From NCBI RefSeq assembly GCF_000757485.1, contig NZ_JPYO01000046.1:1-64000 (forward strand): 64,000 nt of DNA, written 5' to 3'. A program made the translations under genes and the position numbers. Shown here in pieces: positions 1 through 8,395 of this stretch. Each line of letters opens with the position of its first letter. Position 1 is the first letter of the stretch. This DNA is from Achromobacter sp. RTa. GTDB taxonomy: Bacteria; Pseudomonadota; Gammaproteobacteria; Burkholderiales; Burkholderiaceae_B. Below the pieces are notes generated by a model. That model had not been told where the DNA came from, searched no databases, and saw only the letters and a program-made list of their open reading frames with translations.

Positions 1-44
1 CCATGTTCCCGTACACCTGTTACCTATGTCCCCGGTCTGTACAG

Positions 45-179
45 CCAGCCCCCTTCGGGGGGCAGCAAGCACGCAAAGCGTGCGCAGCGTGGGGGCACAC
101 ACCTTCCGCCGGGCCGCCCCAAGGCGGGCCAGCCCCCTCGGGGGGCAGCAAGCACGCAAAGCGTGCGCAGCGTGGGGGC
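45..179. repeat. Two direct copies of a ~50-bp GC-rich intergenic repeat
   Basis: Two nearly identical blocks lie at about 45-96 and 129-179. Each has a C-run/G-run hairpin (CCCCCTTCGGGGGG in copy 1, one T fewer in copy 2), then GCACGCAAAGCGTGC, itself an inverted repeat, then a short GCAGCGTGGGGGC tail. They sit just downstream of the response regulator gene that ends at 183. I associate repeats of this style with Bordetella and Achromobacter intergenic regions; a terminator or REP-like role is inference. Confidence 0.8.
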
Positions 180-182
180 CTT

Positions 183-839
183 CTACACCCCGCGGTTTTC
201 TACCGCGTACTTGATCAGCTCCGCCTGGCCGTCTATGCCCAGCTTGCGCTTGATGTTGAGGCGGTGGGTCTCCACCGTGCGCACGGACAGGCCCAGGGCC
301 TGGGCGATCTGCTTGTTCGCGTGGCCGCTAGCGATGTGGCGCAGCACGTCGCGTTCGCGCTGGGTCAGCAGCGTGGCCGGGGCGCTGGCCTGCGACAGCC
401 GCAGGGCCACGGCCGCGCTGAAGTAGCTGCGGCCGGCCATGACGGCCTCGATGGCCGTGACGATTTCCTGTGCCGGCTCGTCTTTCAGCAGGTAGCCGCG
501 GGCGCCTGCCTTCACGGCATGCACCATGTATTCCGGATTGTCGTGCATGGAAAGGACCAGCACCGCGATCTGCGGATAGCGCTCGTGCAGTTGCGCGGTC
601 AGGTCCAGCCCGCCCACGCCCGGCATGTTCAGGTCCATCAGCGCCAGATGGGGCAGAGTGCCGCCCTGGGGATCCTCGGCAAGGCAGCCCGCCAGGAAAG
701 CGAGGGCAGCGGCGGCGTTGCCGGCTTCGCCCACCACGTGCAGCTGGGGCGCGGTTTCAAGGCGCAGCCGCAAGCCGTCTCGAACCAGGGGATGGTCGTC
801 GATCAGCAGCAGTCGGATGGCGTCGGGCTTGTCGTTCAT
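183..839 (-). CDS. LuxR/NarL-family response regulator
   Basis: 218-residue two-component response regulator. An N-terminal receiver domain carries the acidic pocket (LLIDDHPLVRDGLRLR) and the phospho-acceptor Asp in ALMDLNMPG, with the conserved Lys in YLLKDEPA. The C-terminal half is a LuxR-type helix-turn-helix (LTQRERDVLRHIASGHANKQIA, then SVRTVETHRLNIKRKLG). Its start codon overlaps the stop of the upstream histidine kinase by 4 bp (ATGA), so the pair is translationally coupled. The system is divergent from cstA. Because some CstA/BtsT-family pyruvate transporters are controlled by two-component systems, cstA is the obvious candidate target; that is inference. Confidence 0.93.
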   Translation of the reverse strand: MNDKPDAIRLLLIDDHPLVRDGLRLRLETAPQLHVVGEAGNAAAALAFLAGCLAEDPQGGTLPHLALMDLNMPGVGGLDLTAQLHERYPQIAVLVLSMHDNPEYMVHAVKAGARGYLLKDEPAQEIVTAIEAVMAGRSYFSAAVALRLSQASAPATLLTQRERDVLRHIASGHANKQIAQALGLSVRTVETHRLNIKRKLGIDGQAELIKYAVENRGV

Positions 840-2254
840 GCTTGGGAACTCGCGGGAGGCGCGGCGGCCGGCAGGGGGAGCCAGGCCTGCAGGACAGTGC
901 CTTGCGCGCCGGAGTGGAAAGTCAGGTTACCCGATAGCGCGTTCATGCGTTCCCGCATGTTGCGCAGACCGATTCCGCGGCGAGGGTCTTGCTGCACCTC
1001 GTCGTAGTCGAAGCCTCCGCCGTCGTCGGCGATGGTCAGGCGCAGGTCGCGCGCGGAGTACGCCAGCGTCATGTCGGCGCGGGTGGCGCCGGCGTGGCGG
1101 ATGACGTTGGTCAGGGCTTCCTGCGTCACGCGGAACAGCGCGGTGGCGTAGGCCTCGGGCAGCTTGACCGGCTGCCCGGTGGTATGCAGGCGCACGGCCA
1201 GCGGCGGGGAGCCGTCGGGCTTGGGGATGGCGAATTCGCGGCCCAGGTGCTCGAGCGCCGCGGGCAGGCCCAGGTCGTCCAGCAGGGTGGGGCGCAGGTT
1301 GTGCGAAATGCGCCGGACTTCGCCCACGGCCGTGTTCAGCCTGTCCAGCGCGCCGCCCAGCGGAGTATCGATGCGGGCCAGCGCGGGGGTGTCCGCGGGC
1401 ACCGACTGCCGCAGCCGTTCGCGGGCCGCCTCCAGCGACAGCTTGATGGACACCAGCACCTGGCTGATGCCATCGTGCAGCTCGCGCGACAGTCGGGCGC
1501 GTTCGTCCTCCTGGGAACGCACCAGCTGCCGGGCCATCAGCCGCAGTTTGGCGTCGGACTGGCGGTGGTCGCTGATATTCAGGGCGAGGCCGCAGGCGGC
1601 CACGCCCAGGATGGAGACGACGGCGATGCCGGCCACCCAGGCGAACATCTTGCGGATATTGGCCTGCGCGGCCGCGTCGATGCGTTCCAGCGCCTGCTCC
1701 ACGTCGTCCAGGTAGATGCCAGTGCCCAGCATCCAGCCCCAGCGTTCCATCACCACCACGTAACCGAGCTTTTCCTCGGTCTGGTGGGTGGAGGGCTTTT
1801 CCCATAGATAGTGCACGGCCTCGCCTTGCTGGCCGCCGCGCCGGGCGGCCGTCAGCAGGTTCTGGATGACGGGCTGGCCCTTGGTATCGCGCAGCTCCCA
1901 GAGATCCTGCCCGACCAACTCGGGCTGGCGCGGGTGCATGAGGTTTCTGCCCTTCAGGTCGTAGACGAAAAAGTAGCCGTCGTGCCCGAATTCCATCTGC
2001 GCCAGGAGGTCCAGCGCGCGCTGGCGCGTGGCGTCGTCGTCGGCCGAGGCCTGCAGCGGCGCGATGGCGCTGTAGGCCAGGCTCACGTAATGGCGCAGCT
2101 CGCCTTCCTTGCTGGCCAGCCAAGCGTTCTCCACCACCTGCTTTTCGCGCTGGGCCAATTGCAGGCCCTGCACGTAGACGGCGACCGTGATGGCGGCCAG
2201 CGCCACCAGCAGGGGCACCGCGGCCAGCAGCAGGATTTTCAGGCGCAGCTTCAT
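836..2254 (-). CDS. Cache-domain sensor histidine kinase (HisKA_3 type)
   Basis: 472-residue membrane kinase. A transmembrane segment at about residues 7-30 is followed by a periplasmic single-Cache sensor region (GHDGYFFVYDLKGRNLMHP, GWMLGTGIYLDDVE), a second membrane helix near residue 205 and a cytoplasmic NarX/DegS-like kinase core. The phospho-acceptor His lies in ARLSRELHDGISQVL and the HATPase domain has the G boxes IADDGGGF and GIGLRNMRERM. Cache domains of this kind commonly bind small carboxylates. It forms an operon with the response regulator (4-bp overlap) and is divergent from cstA, which suggests sensing of pyruvate or a related acid. The ligand cannot be read from sequence. 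Confidence 0.92.
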   Translation of the reverse strand: MKLRLKILLLAAVPLLVALAAITVAVYVQGLQLAQREKQVVENAWLASKEGELRHYVSLAYSAIAPLQASADDDATRQRALDLLAQMEFGHDGYFFVYDLKGRNLMHPRQPELVGQDLWELRDTKGQPVIQNLLTAARRGGQQGEAVHYLWEKPSTHQTEEKLGYVVVMERWGWMLGTGIYLDDVEQALERIDAAAQANIRKMFAWVAGIAVVSILGVAACGLALNISDHRQSDAKLRLMARQLVRSQEDERARLSRELHDGISQVLVSIKLSLEAARERLRQSVPADTPALARIDTPLGGALDRLNTAVGEVRRISHNLRPTLLDDLGLPAALEHLGREFAIPKPDGSPPLAVRLHTTGQPVKLPEAYATALFRVTQEALTNVIRHAGATRADMTLAYSARDLRLTIADDGGGFDYDEVQQDPRRGIGLRNMRERMNALSGNLTFHSGAQGTVLQAWLPLPAAAPPASSQA

Positions 2255-2571
2255 AGGGGATTTGTATCAGCGCGGATTTTGTTTGTTGCGACGCATCAAT
2301 CGGCGAGCTTCCCAGGTAACAAGGAAGGGACCTGCCGCGGATTTTACGGTTTTCAGGAAATTATGCTGCGACGCATTGCGTAGTAACACGTAGCTCGCTT
2401 GCGTAGTTTCGCGCTTGTTGCGGCCGGGGCAAAACGAAATACTAGCGTCCGCGTCGACAGGGCGCAGCGCGGGCGTGCGCGTCCGCCACCCCACAACAAT
2501 GAGTCTGCCTTCCGCGGGACGATAAAAGCGTTTCCACGCCAAAAGCATGGCGGGAGGCAAGAGGAGCACTT
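2255..2571. promoter_or_regulatory. Divergent intergenic region between the kinase and cstA
   Basis: 317 bp without a convincing gene, holding the promoters of both the two-component operon (leftward) and cstA (rightward). The decamer TGCGACGCAT occurs twice in the same orientation, at 2286-2295 and 2367-2376, and could be a regulator site. A strong ribosome binding site, GAGGAGC, precedes the cstA start. I see no clear sigma-54 or sigma-70 consensus. Confidence 0.5.
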
Positions 2572-4653
2572 ATGCAAACCAGCAGTAAGGGACTGGGTCA
2601 GCACCTGGTCTGGCTGGCGGTTGCGGTACTGGGCGCGTTCGCGCTGGGCACCGTGGCGCTTGCCAGAGGGGAGACCATCAATGCGCTATGGGTGGTGATC
2701 GCCGCCGTATGCGTGTATCTGATCGCTTATCGGTACTACAGCCGATTCATCGCCAACAAGGTCTTCCAGCTGGACCCCACGCGCATGACGCCGGCGTGGA
2801 AGTACAACGACGGCCTGGACTACGTGCCTACCAACAAGCACGTGCTGTTCGGCCACCACTTCGCCGCCATCGCCGGCGCCGGCCCGCTGGTGGGCCCGGT
2901 GCTGGCCGCGCAGATGGGTTATCTGCCAGGCATGCTGTGGATCCTGGCCGGCGTGGTGTTCGCCGGCGCCGTGCAGGATTTCACGATCCTGTTCATCTCG
3001 ACCCGCCGCGACGGCCGTTCGCTGGGCGACCTGGTCAAGTCCGAGCTGGGCAAGATCCCCGGCGTGATCGCGCTGTTCGGCGCGTTCATGATCATGGTGA
3101 TCATCCTGGCCGTGCTGGCGCTGATCGTCGTCAAGGCCCTGACGCATTCGCCCTGGGGCACCTTCACGGTGGCCGCCACGATCCCCATCGCGCTCTTCAT
3201 GGGCGTGTACCTGCGCTACATCCGCCCGGGCAAGATCGGCGAGGTCTCCATCATCGGCTTCGTCGGCCTGATGGCGGCCATCACCTTCGGGCAGGACGTG
3301 GCCGCGCATCCGGTGCTGGGCCCCATGTTCGACTTCGACGGCAAGGGCCTGACCTGGATCCTGATCATCTACGGTTTCATCGCATCGGTGCTGCCGGTGT
3401 GGCTGCTGCTGGCGCCGCGCGACTACCTGTCGACCTTCCTGAAGATCGGCACCATCGTCGGCCTGGCCATCGGCATCGTCGTGGTCGCGCCTGAACTGAA
3501 GATGCCCGCGCTGACGCAGTTCGTCGACGGCTCCGGCCCGGTCTGGTCCGGCAACCTGTTCCCGTTCCTCTTCATCACGATCGCCTGCGGCGCCGTGTCG
3601 GGCTTCCACGCCTTGATCTCCTCGGGCACCACGCCCAAGCTGATCGAGAACGAAACCCAGGCCCGCTACATCGGCTACGGCGGCATGCTGATGGAGTCGT
3701 TCGTGGCCATCATGGCGCTGGTCGCGGCTTGCGTGATCGAGCCGGGCATTTACTACGCGATGAACAGCCCGGCGGCCGTGATCGGCACGACGCCCGAGCA
3801 CGTCGCCCAGGTCGTGTCCAGCTGGGGCTTCGTGGTGACGCCGGCCGATCTGGTCCAGACGGCCAAGGACGTGGGCGAGAGCACCATCATTTCGCGCGCA
3901 GGCGGCGCGCCGACGCTGGCCGTCGGCATGGCGCACATCCTGCACCAGGCCATCGGCGGCGCGGGCATGATGGCCTTCTGGTACCACTTCGCCATCCTGT
4001 TCGAGGCCCTGTTCATCCTGACGGCGGTCGACGCCGGCACGCGCGCGGGCCGCTTCATGCTGCAGGACCTGCTGGGCACGTTCGCGCCGTCGCTCAAGCG
4101 CACGGATTCGCTGCCCGCCAACCTGATCGCCACCGGCCTGTGCGTCCTGGCCTGGGGCTACTTCCTGTACCAGGGCGTGGTGGATCCGCTGGGCGGCATC
4201 AATACCCTGTGGCCGCTGTTCGGCATCGCCAACCAGATGCTTGCCGCCATTGCACTGACCCTGGGCACCGTGGTGCTGTTCAAGATGAAGCGCGACCGCT
4301 ACGCCTGGGTCACCGTGCTGCCCACGCTGTGGCTGCTGGCATGCACGCTGACGGCCGGCTGGCAGAAGCTGTTCCACGCCGACCCGCGCGTGAGCTTCCT
4401 GGCGCATGCCGACAAGTACAACGCGGCGATCGCCGAGGGCACGGTCCTGGCTCCGGCCAAGTCGCTGGCCGAGATGTCGCGCGTGGTGCTGAACGACTAC
4501 ATCAACGCCGGCCTGTGCGGGATCTTCATCTTCGTCGTGGTGAGCATCGTGGTGTTCGGGCTGCGTTCCGTGCAGCGCGCGCGCAATGAGAACAAGCCCA
4601 CGGCGCGCGAAACCCCGTACGAAACGCTGCCAGTCGCGGCGGGTGCGGATTGA
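2572..4653 (+). CDS. cstA: Carbon starvation protein CstA family transporter
   Basis: 693-residue inner-membrane protein of the CstA/BtsT family, whose characterised members import pyruvate or peptides with cations during carbon limitation. At least 16 hydrophobic segments span the length. Family hallmarks are visible: the N-terminal RYYSRFIANKVF and the YVPTNKHVLFGHHFAAIAGA block, FHALISSGTTPK, and the late GIANQMLAAIALTLGT. The length matches the usual ~700. The start has a good GAGGAGC site 5 nt upstream. The small YbdD-type gene follows 19 bp later, the usual pairing for this family, and a Cache-kinase two-component system lies divergently upstream. Confidence 0.96.
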   Translation: MQTSSKGLGQHLVWLAVAVLGAFALGTVALARGETINALWVVIAAVCVYLIAYRYYSRFIANKVFQLDPTRMTPAWKYNDGLDYVPTNKHVLFGHHFAAIAGAGPLVGPVLAAQMGYLPGMLWILAGVVFAGAVQDFTILFISTRRDGRSLGDLVKSELGKIPGVIALFGAFMIMVIILAVLALIVVKALTHSPWGTFTVAATIPIALFMGVYLRYIRPGKIGEVSIIGFVGLMAAITFGQDVAAHPVLGPMFDFDGKGLTWILIIYGFIASVLPVWLLLAPRDYLSTFLKIGTIVGLAIGIVVVAPELKMPALTQFVDGSGPVWSGNLFPFLFITIACGAVSGFHALISSGTTPKLIENETQARYIGYGGMLMESFVAIMALVAACVIEPGIYYAMNSPAAVIGTTPEHVAQVVSSWGFVVTPADLVQTAKDVGESTIISRAGGAPTLAVGMAHILHQAIGGAGMMAFWYHFAILFEALFILTAVDAGTRAGRFMLQDLLGTFAPSLKRTDSLPANLIATGLCVLAWGYFLYQGVVDPLGGINTLWPLFGIANQMLAAIALTLGTVVLFKMKRDRYAWVTVLPTLWLLACTLTAGWQKLFHADPRVSFLAHADKYNAAIAEGTVLAPAKSLAEMSRVVLNDYINAGLCGIFIFVVVSIVVFGLRSVQRARNENKPTARETPYETLPVAAGAD

Positions 4654-4672
4654 TCGCCTGAGGAGACGCCGC

Positions 4673-4885
4673 ATGCTGTTTTCCAACATGAGTTCGGCGG
4701 CCGGCGCGGCCGGCCGCTACCTGGGGCAGACGCTCCGGCTGATGGTGGGCGTGCCCGACTACGAAACGTATGTCGAGCATGTGCGGCGCACGCATCCCGA
4801 CCAGGAGCCGATGAGCTACGAGGAATTCTTCCGCGAGCGCCAGGACGCGCGCTACGGCGGAAAGAAACGCATCGGCTGCTGCTGA
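4673..4885 (+). CDS. YbdD/YjiX-family small protein, CstA partner
   Basis: 70-residue member of the YbdD/YjiX (DUF466) family that accompanies CstA/BtsT transporters and is needed for activity of some of them. Typical features are GVPDYETYVEHVRRTHP and MSYEEFFRERQDARYGG, with a C-terminal CC. The start at 4673 is preceded by GAGGAGACGCCGC; an open frame continues upstream but that stretch overlaps cstA out of frame and is not family-like. It lies 19 bp after cstA and ends just before a strong rho-independent terminator, so the two form one operon. Confidence 0.93.
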   Translation: MLFSNMSSAAGAAGRYLGQTLRLMVGVPDYETYVEHVRRTHPDQEPMSYEEFFRERQDARYGGKKRIGCC

Positions 4886-4890
4886 CCGGA

Positions 4891-4918
4891 AAGGCCTCGC
4901 GCAAGCGAGGCCTTTTTT
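4891..4918 (+). terminator. Rho-independent terminator of cstA operon
   Basis: A perfect 10-bp stem (AAGGCCTCGC / GCGAGGCCTT) with a GCAA loop is followed by a run of six T. It lies 5 bp after the small CstA-partner gene and abuts the stop of the convergent MFS gene. Confidence 0.93.
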
Positions 4919-6162
4919 CATTTGGGGCGGCGCGGGCGGGTTTCAGCCGGGCAGCCCGCGCGGCGGCGCAACCTGTCCGAATACATGATGAGAGGAATCG
5001 CGCACAGCGCGCAGAAGGCCATCGCCAGAAATCCGCCGGGGGCGTAGCCGCGGTACAGCGCGCCGCCCAGCTGGATGCTGCCGAACATGAAGACGCCGCC
5101 CGAGAGCAAGGCGTAGAGGGCGATGGCCGATGTCTTGCAGGCGGCGGGCACGTGGCGGGCGATGTACCACATGATCGCGGCGTTGTTGCCGGCCAGGGTG
5201 AAGCACTGGAGCAACTGCAACGCAGCGATGAGCGCCGGATCCGTGGTGGCGGACAGCCCCGCCCAGCGGATCGCGGTCATGGCGGCCGAGGCCAGGATGA
5301 GCCATTGGGCGCCGCTGCGGGCGAGAATCGCCGGCGCCAGGAAGAAGAAAAGCACTTCGCTGGCGACGCCGACGACCCAGAGCAGGGAGATCAGGGCCGT
5401 GGAAAGGCCGGCATCGGTCCAGTAGAGCGTGGAATAGGAATACAGGAAGCCGTTGCTGGCCTGGACCAGCGAGGCCGCGCCGATGCACAGCAGCAGGGGG
5501 CGGTCGCGCAGCACTTCGCGCATGGGCAGGCGCACGCGTTCCACAGGCGCGTCCCCGGGGGCGGGGCGGGCGGCCTGCGGCAGCAGCCGGACGCAGGCCA
5601 GGCAGGCCACGATCAGCAGGATGGATAGCCAGATCACCCAGTCGGCGTCGAAAGCCTTGATCAGGTAACCGCCGGCCACGGTGACGGCCGCGAAGCCCAT
5701 CGAGCCGCAGGCCCGCATGACGGTGTATGAGCTGCGCCCGCGTCCGCTGGCGATGGCCATGCGGTCCATCAGGGGCAGGACGGCCGGGAAAACGGCATTC
5801 AGCAGCAGGGTGACGGCAAGCAGCCAGGCGGGCGCCGCGCTGAACGGATAGCAGATGAACAGCAGCAGCGAGGCGGCCAGCGCGGAGGCGATCAAGGCGT
5901 GCGCCTGGCCGGTCTGGTCGGCCACGTGGGCCACGACCGGCGTGGACAGGATCTTGGGCAGGAAGGACGTGGCGACGATGAGCCCGATGAGCGCGGGGTC
6001 CAGGCCGCGGCTGGCGAACCACAGGGGCAGGAAGGGGATGCTGACGCCCTGCAGGCCGTAATACAGGAAGTAGAACCCGTGCAACGCGATGACGCCTTGC
6101 CTGACGTCGGGATTGCCGCGCATAGGGATGAATGGATCCGCTGGTTGGAAGCGGCGTAGCAT
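4918..6162 (-). CDS. MFS transporter, HcaT/MFS_1-like
   Basis: About 414-residue major facilitator with 12 predicted membrane helices. The opening region (GFYFLYYGLQGVSIPFLPLW) and the paired A-motif-like loops (VAHVADQTGQ and MDRMAIASGRGRSS) resemble the HcaT/MFS_1-like subgroup, of which HcaT is thought to import 3-phenylpropionate. The substrate here is unknown. Start choice is uncertain: ATG at 6162 has a purine-rich GGAAGGAG very close upstream, ATG at 6123 begins the conserved part, and a TTG lies further out at 6183. The gene converges with the cstA operon and stands alone. Confidence 0.85.
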   Translation of the reverse strand: MLRRFQPADPFIPMRGNPDVRQGVIALHGFYFLYYGLQGVSIPFLPLWFASRGLDPALIGLIVATSFLPKILSTPVVAHVADQTGQAHALIASALAASLLLFICYPFSAAPAWLLAVTLLLNAVFPAVLPLMDRMAIASGRGRSSYTVMRACGSMGFAAVTVAGGYLIKAFDADWVIWLSILLIVACLACVRLLPQAARPAPGDAPVERVRLPMREVLRDRPLLLCIGAASLVQASNGFLYSYSTLYWTDAGLSTALISLLWVVGVASEVLFFFLAPAILARSGAQWLILASAAMTAIRWAGLSATTDPALIAALQLLQCFTLAGNNAAIMWYIARHVPAACKTSAIALYALLSGGVFMFGSIQLGGALYRGYAPGGFLAMAFCALCAIPLIMYSDRLRRRAGCPAETRPRRPK

Positions 6163-6275
6163 ACTCCTTCCGGCCATTGGCAAAGCGCGCGGGCGGGCTT
6201 ACGCTAGGCAATCGCGGCGCGGAACGTCCCGCGTCGCGTCTGCGTTTTTCCCTGATCGGTTAGGAGCTACGACCC

Positions 6276-6827
6276 ATGGCCAAGAAACTGGATGAGAAGA
6301 CCACCAAAACGCTGAAAGAGCGGCGCAAGCGCCCGCTGGCGACGCCGACAGATCTGGAAGGCGCGGCGACACGGGATATTTCCGCCGCCCTGAATCAGAT
6401 ACTGGCCGACGTGTTCGCGCTGTATCTCAAGACCAAGAACTTCCACTGGCACGTCAGCGGGCCCCATTTCCGCGATTACCACCTGCTGCTGGACGAGCAG
6501 GGCGACCAGCTGTTCGCCATGACGGACCCGATCGCCGAGCGCATCCGCAAGATCGGCGGCACGACCCTGCGTTCGATCGGGCACATCGCGCGCTCGCAGC
6601 GCATCGCGGACAACGACGCCGACTACGTGCAGCCGCTGGACATGCTGGCCGAGCTGCGCGAAGACAACAAGGCGCTGGCGGCGGCGCTGCGCGAGGCGCA
6701 CAACATCACCGACGAGCATCGCGACATCGCCAGTTCCAGCCTGATCGAGAACTGGATCGACGAAACCGAGCGCCGCACCTGGTTCCTGTTCGAGGCCAGC
6801 CGGGCAGGGGATTCGACGGGGCACTGA
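6276..6827 (+). CDS. dps: Dps family DNA-protection ferritin
   Basis: 183-residue Dps-type mini-ferritin, which stores iron with hydrogen peroxide as oxidant and coats DNA in stress. Ferroxidase-site residues are visible in the first helix (TKNFHWHVSGPHFRDYH) and in LLDEQGDQLFAMTDPIAER, the canonical Dps signature. The Lys/Arg-rich N terminus (MAKKLDEKTTKTLKERRKR) fits DNA binding. TAGGAG precedes the ATG by about 9 nt. It is a single gene, pointing toward a convergent hypothetical gene; several other oxidant-defence genes occur later in the window. Confidence 0.95.
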   Translation: MAKKLDEKTTKTLKERRKRPLATPTDLEGAATRDISAALNQILADVFALYLKTKNFHWHVSGPHFRDYHLLLDEQGDQLFAMTDPIAERIRKIGGTTLRSIGHIARSQRIADNDADYVQPLDMLAELREDNKALAAALREAHNITDEHRDIASSSLIENWIDETERRTWFLFEASRAGDSTGH

Positions 6828-6848
6828 GACGGCCGCGATGGCCGTGCG

Positions 6849-7343
6849 TCAGCCGTGCTTGCCGAAGCCGCCGCTGGCCCACTCCGATGCGCGCTGCACG
6901 CTCAGCTTGTACGTCGGCGGGACCTGAGTCTGGGCCAGCTGTTCGCCGGATTCGTCGTAGGCGCTCAGCACGGCATACGGCTCGTCTTCGTCGGGAACGA
7001 TATCCAGCTTGACGGTCAGGCGGCCGGCGGCGCTGTCGATCCTGACGCTCTTGTGCAGCGTGGCATGCAATTGCTGTTCGTGACGGCGCAGGACTTCCTT
7101 GGCGGTCTTGACCAAGGTGATGAAGGCCGGGGAGTCGAGCGGCTTGGGGTTCTTCTTGTCGCGGCCCATGGTCCAAGGGCCCACCAGGGCGGGCTCGGCT
7201 TGTCCGTCCATGGTCATTTCCACGGCCCAGCCATCATCCTCTTCGTTCTTGATGATGCGGGCGGTCCAGCCGTCATCGCGCCAAAGCGTGGGCTGCTGTT
7301 GGCTGCCGGGTATGTCGCTGTCCGGATTGCGGGTGTCGTTCAC
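6849..7343 (-). CDS. Conserved hypothetical protein, 164 residues
   Basis: Soluble, acidic-to-neutral protein with no recognised domain, signal peptide or membrane helix. Visible features are a Trp-rich N-terminal part (LWRDDGWTARIIKNEEDDGW), a segment resembling a metabolite or nucleoside-tail motif (KNPKPLDSPAFITLVKTAKE), and a central beta-rich stretch (RLTVKLDIVPDEDEPYAVL). Codon use is like its neighbours, so it is probably a real gene. It is convergent with dps, with only a short hairpin-like sequence between. I do not recognise its function. Confidence 0.75.
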   Translation of the reverse strand: MNDTRNPDSDIPGSQQQPTLWRDDGWTARIIKNEEDDGWAVEMTMDGQAEPALVGPWTMGRDKKNPKPLDSPAFITLVKTAKEVLRRHEQQLHATLHKSVRIDSAAGRLTVKLDIVPDEDEPYAVLSAYDESGEQLAQTQVPPTYKLSVQRASEWASGGFGKHG

Positions 7344-7429
7344 TGCCGTACTACTCCTGGATTTGTTTGCTCGCAGACCCGGGATTGTGGCCCATTACCG
7401 CGTCCGGCCCAAATCCGCCAGCGGGTGGG

Positions 7430-8329
7430 CTATCTGGCGCGCACTTTCCCGATCAAGGCCTCGACCGCGGGCGAGTTGCCCCGGGTGCGGAAAGCCAGTG
7501 CCAGCTTCACGTCGCGGTCAAAGCTGGCGATGCGGCGGTACGTTATCCCTGGGGGCGACAGGCTCAGGATGGAATCGGGGGCCAGCACGACCCCGTAGCC
7601 TGCCGCCGCCAGGGTAACCGCGGACATGAAGTCCTTGACGCGCTGATACGGCCGGTCGGGAAACCCGCCCTGGCGAGCCAGGTCCGCCAGGATTTCCGAG
7701 AATCCTTCCTGTTCGTCAAATTGCGGGATGATGAAGGATTCGCCCGCCAGGTCCTGCGGCAAAATTTCATCCTTCAAGCATAGAAAGTGGTTCTCGGCGA
7801 TGGCGACGGCGAGCTGCTCTACATGCATGACGACGGCATCCACGCCTGGCGGATATTCCCGGCGCGCCCGCAGCGCGCCTATGTCTATGACGCCGTTTTT
7901 CAGGTTTTCCAGCTGCGTCGGCGTGTCCATCGGGGCTATTTCCAATTGCACGGCGGGATGTTCTGCCCGAAAGGCCCTCAGCAGCCCGGGCATGGCGCCG
8001 CTGGTAACGGCAGATGCCACGAAGCCCGCCTTCACCACGCCGACGAGCCCGCGCGCCGCGAGCAGGCCGGTCTGCACCGCCTGATCTATGTGCTGGAGCG
8101 CGATGACGGCGTGCGCGTGAAAAGTCCGGCCTGCGTCCGTCAGCGTGACAGGCTGTCTCTTGTTCCGATGGAGCAGCTTGATGCCCAGCTGGGACTCAAG
8201 CTTCTGGATGGCGACACTCAAGACGGATTGGGAGACGCCCAGGCGGTCTGCCGCCCTGGAGAAGTGCAGGCTTTCCACCACGGCCACAAAGTAGCGCAGC
8301 GTGCGTGTCTCGACGTTTTGATCGTTCAT
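7430..8329 (-). CDS. LysR-family transcriptional regulator
   Basis: 299-residue LysR-type regulator. The N-terminal winged helix-turn-helix reads LRYFVAVVESLHFSRAADRLG then SVAIQKLESQLGIKLLHR. The remainder is the two-lobed effector-binding domain (about residues 90-295) with the usual DIGALRARR and GYGVVLAPDSI stretches. It lies between a hypothetical gene and a TrmB-type regulator, all on the same strand, with 66 bp separating it from the latter. No divergent metabolic gene sits directly next to it, so its target is not obvious; the nearby ABC/nitrilase operon is a possibility. Confidence 0.9.
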   Translation of the reverse strand: MNDQNVETRTLRYFVAVVESLHFSRAADRLGVSQSVLSVAIQKLESQLGIKLLHRNKRQPVTLTDAGRTFHAHAVIALQHIDQAVQTGLLAARGLVGVVKAGFVASAVTSGAMPGLLRAFRAEHPAVQLEIAPMDTPTQLENLKNGVIDIGALRARREYPPGVDAVVMHVEQLAVAIAENHFLCLKDEILPQDLAGESFIIPQFDEQEGFSEILADLARQGGFPDRPYQRVKDFMSAVTLAAAGYGVVLAPDSILSLSPPGITYRRIASFDRDVKLALAFRTRGNSPAVEALIGKVRAR

Positions 8330-8395
8330 GCGGCTAAAGTGCCGGTGAACCCTGGCGCTTGGTGCCTGGGATGGGCGCGAGCCAGGCGATCCAGG

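Noticed and set aside
1..44. Insertion-sequence remnant at the left edge (TGTTACCTATGTCCCCGG)
   Set aside because: The string recalls ends of transposon-linked sequence I have seen in this group, but no transposase fragment or terminal repeat pair is visible in the window.
2686..4689. A 667-codon open frame antisense to cstA, and a 1008-codon frame antisense to narG at 58452-61478
   Set aside because: GC-rich codon bias leaves the opposite strand open. The translations are rich in His, Gln, Arg and Asp with no recognisable domain, while the sense strands encode clear CstA and NarG.
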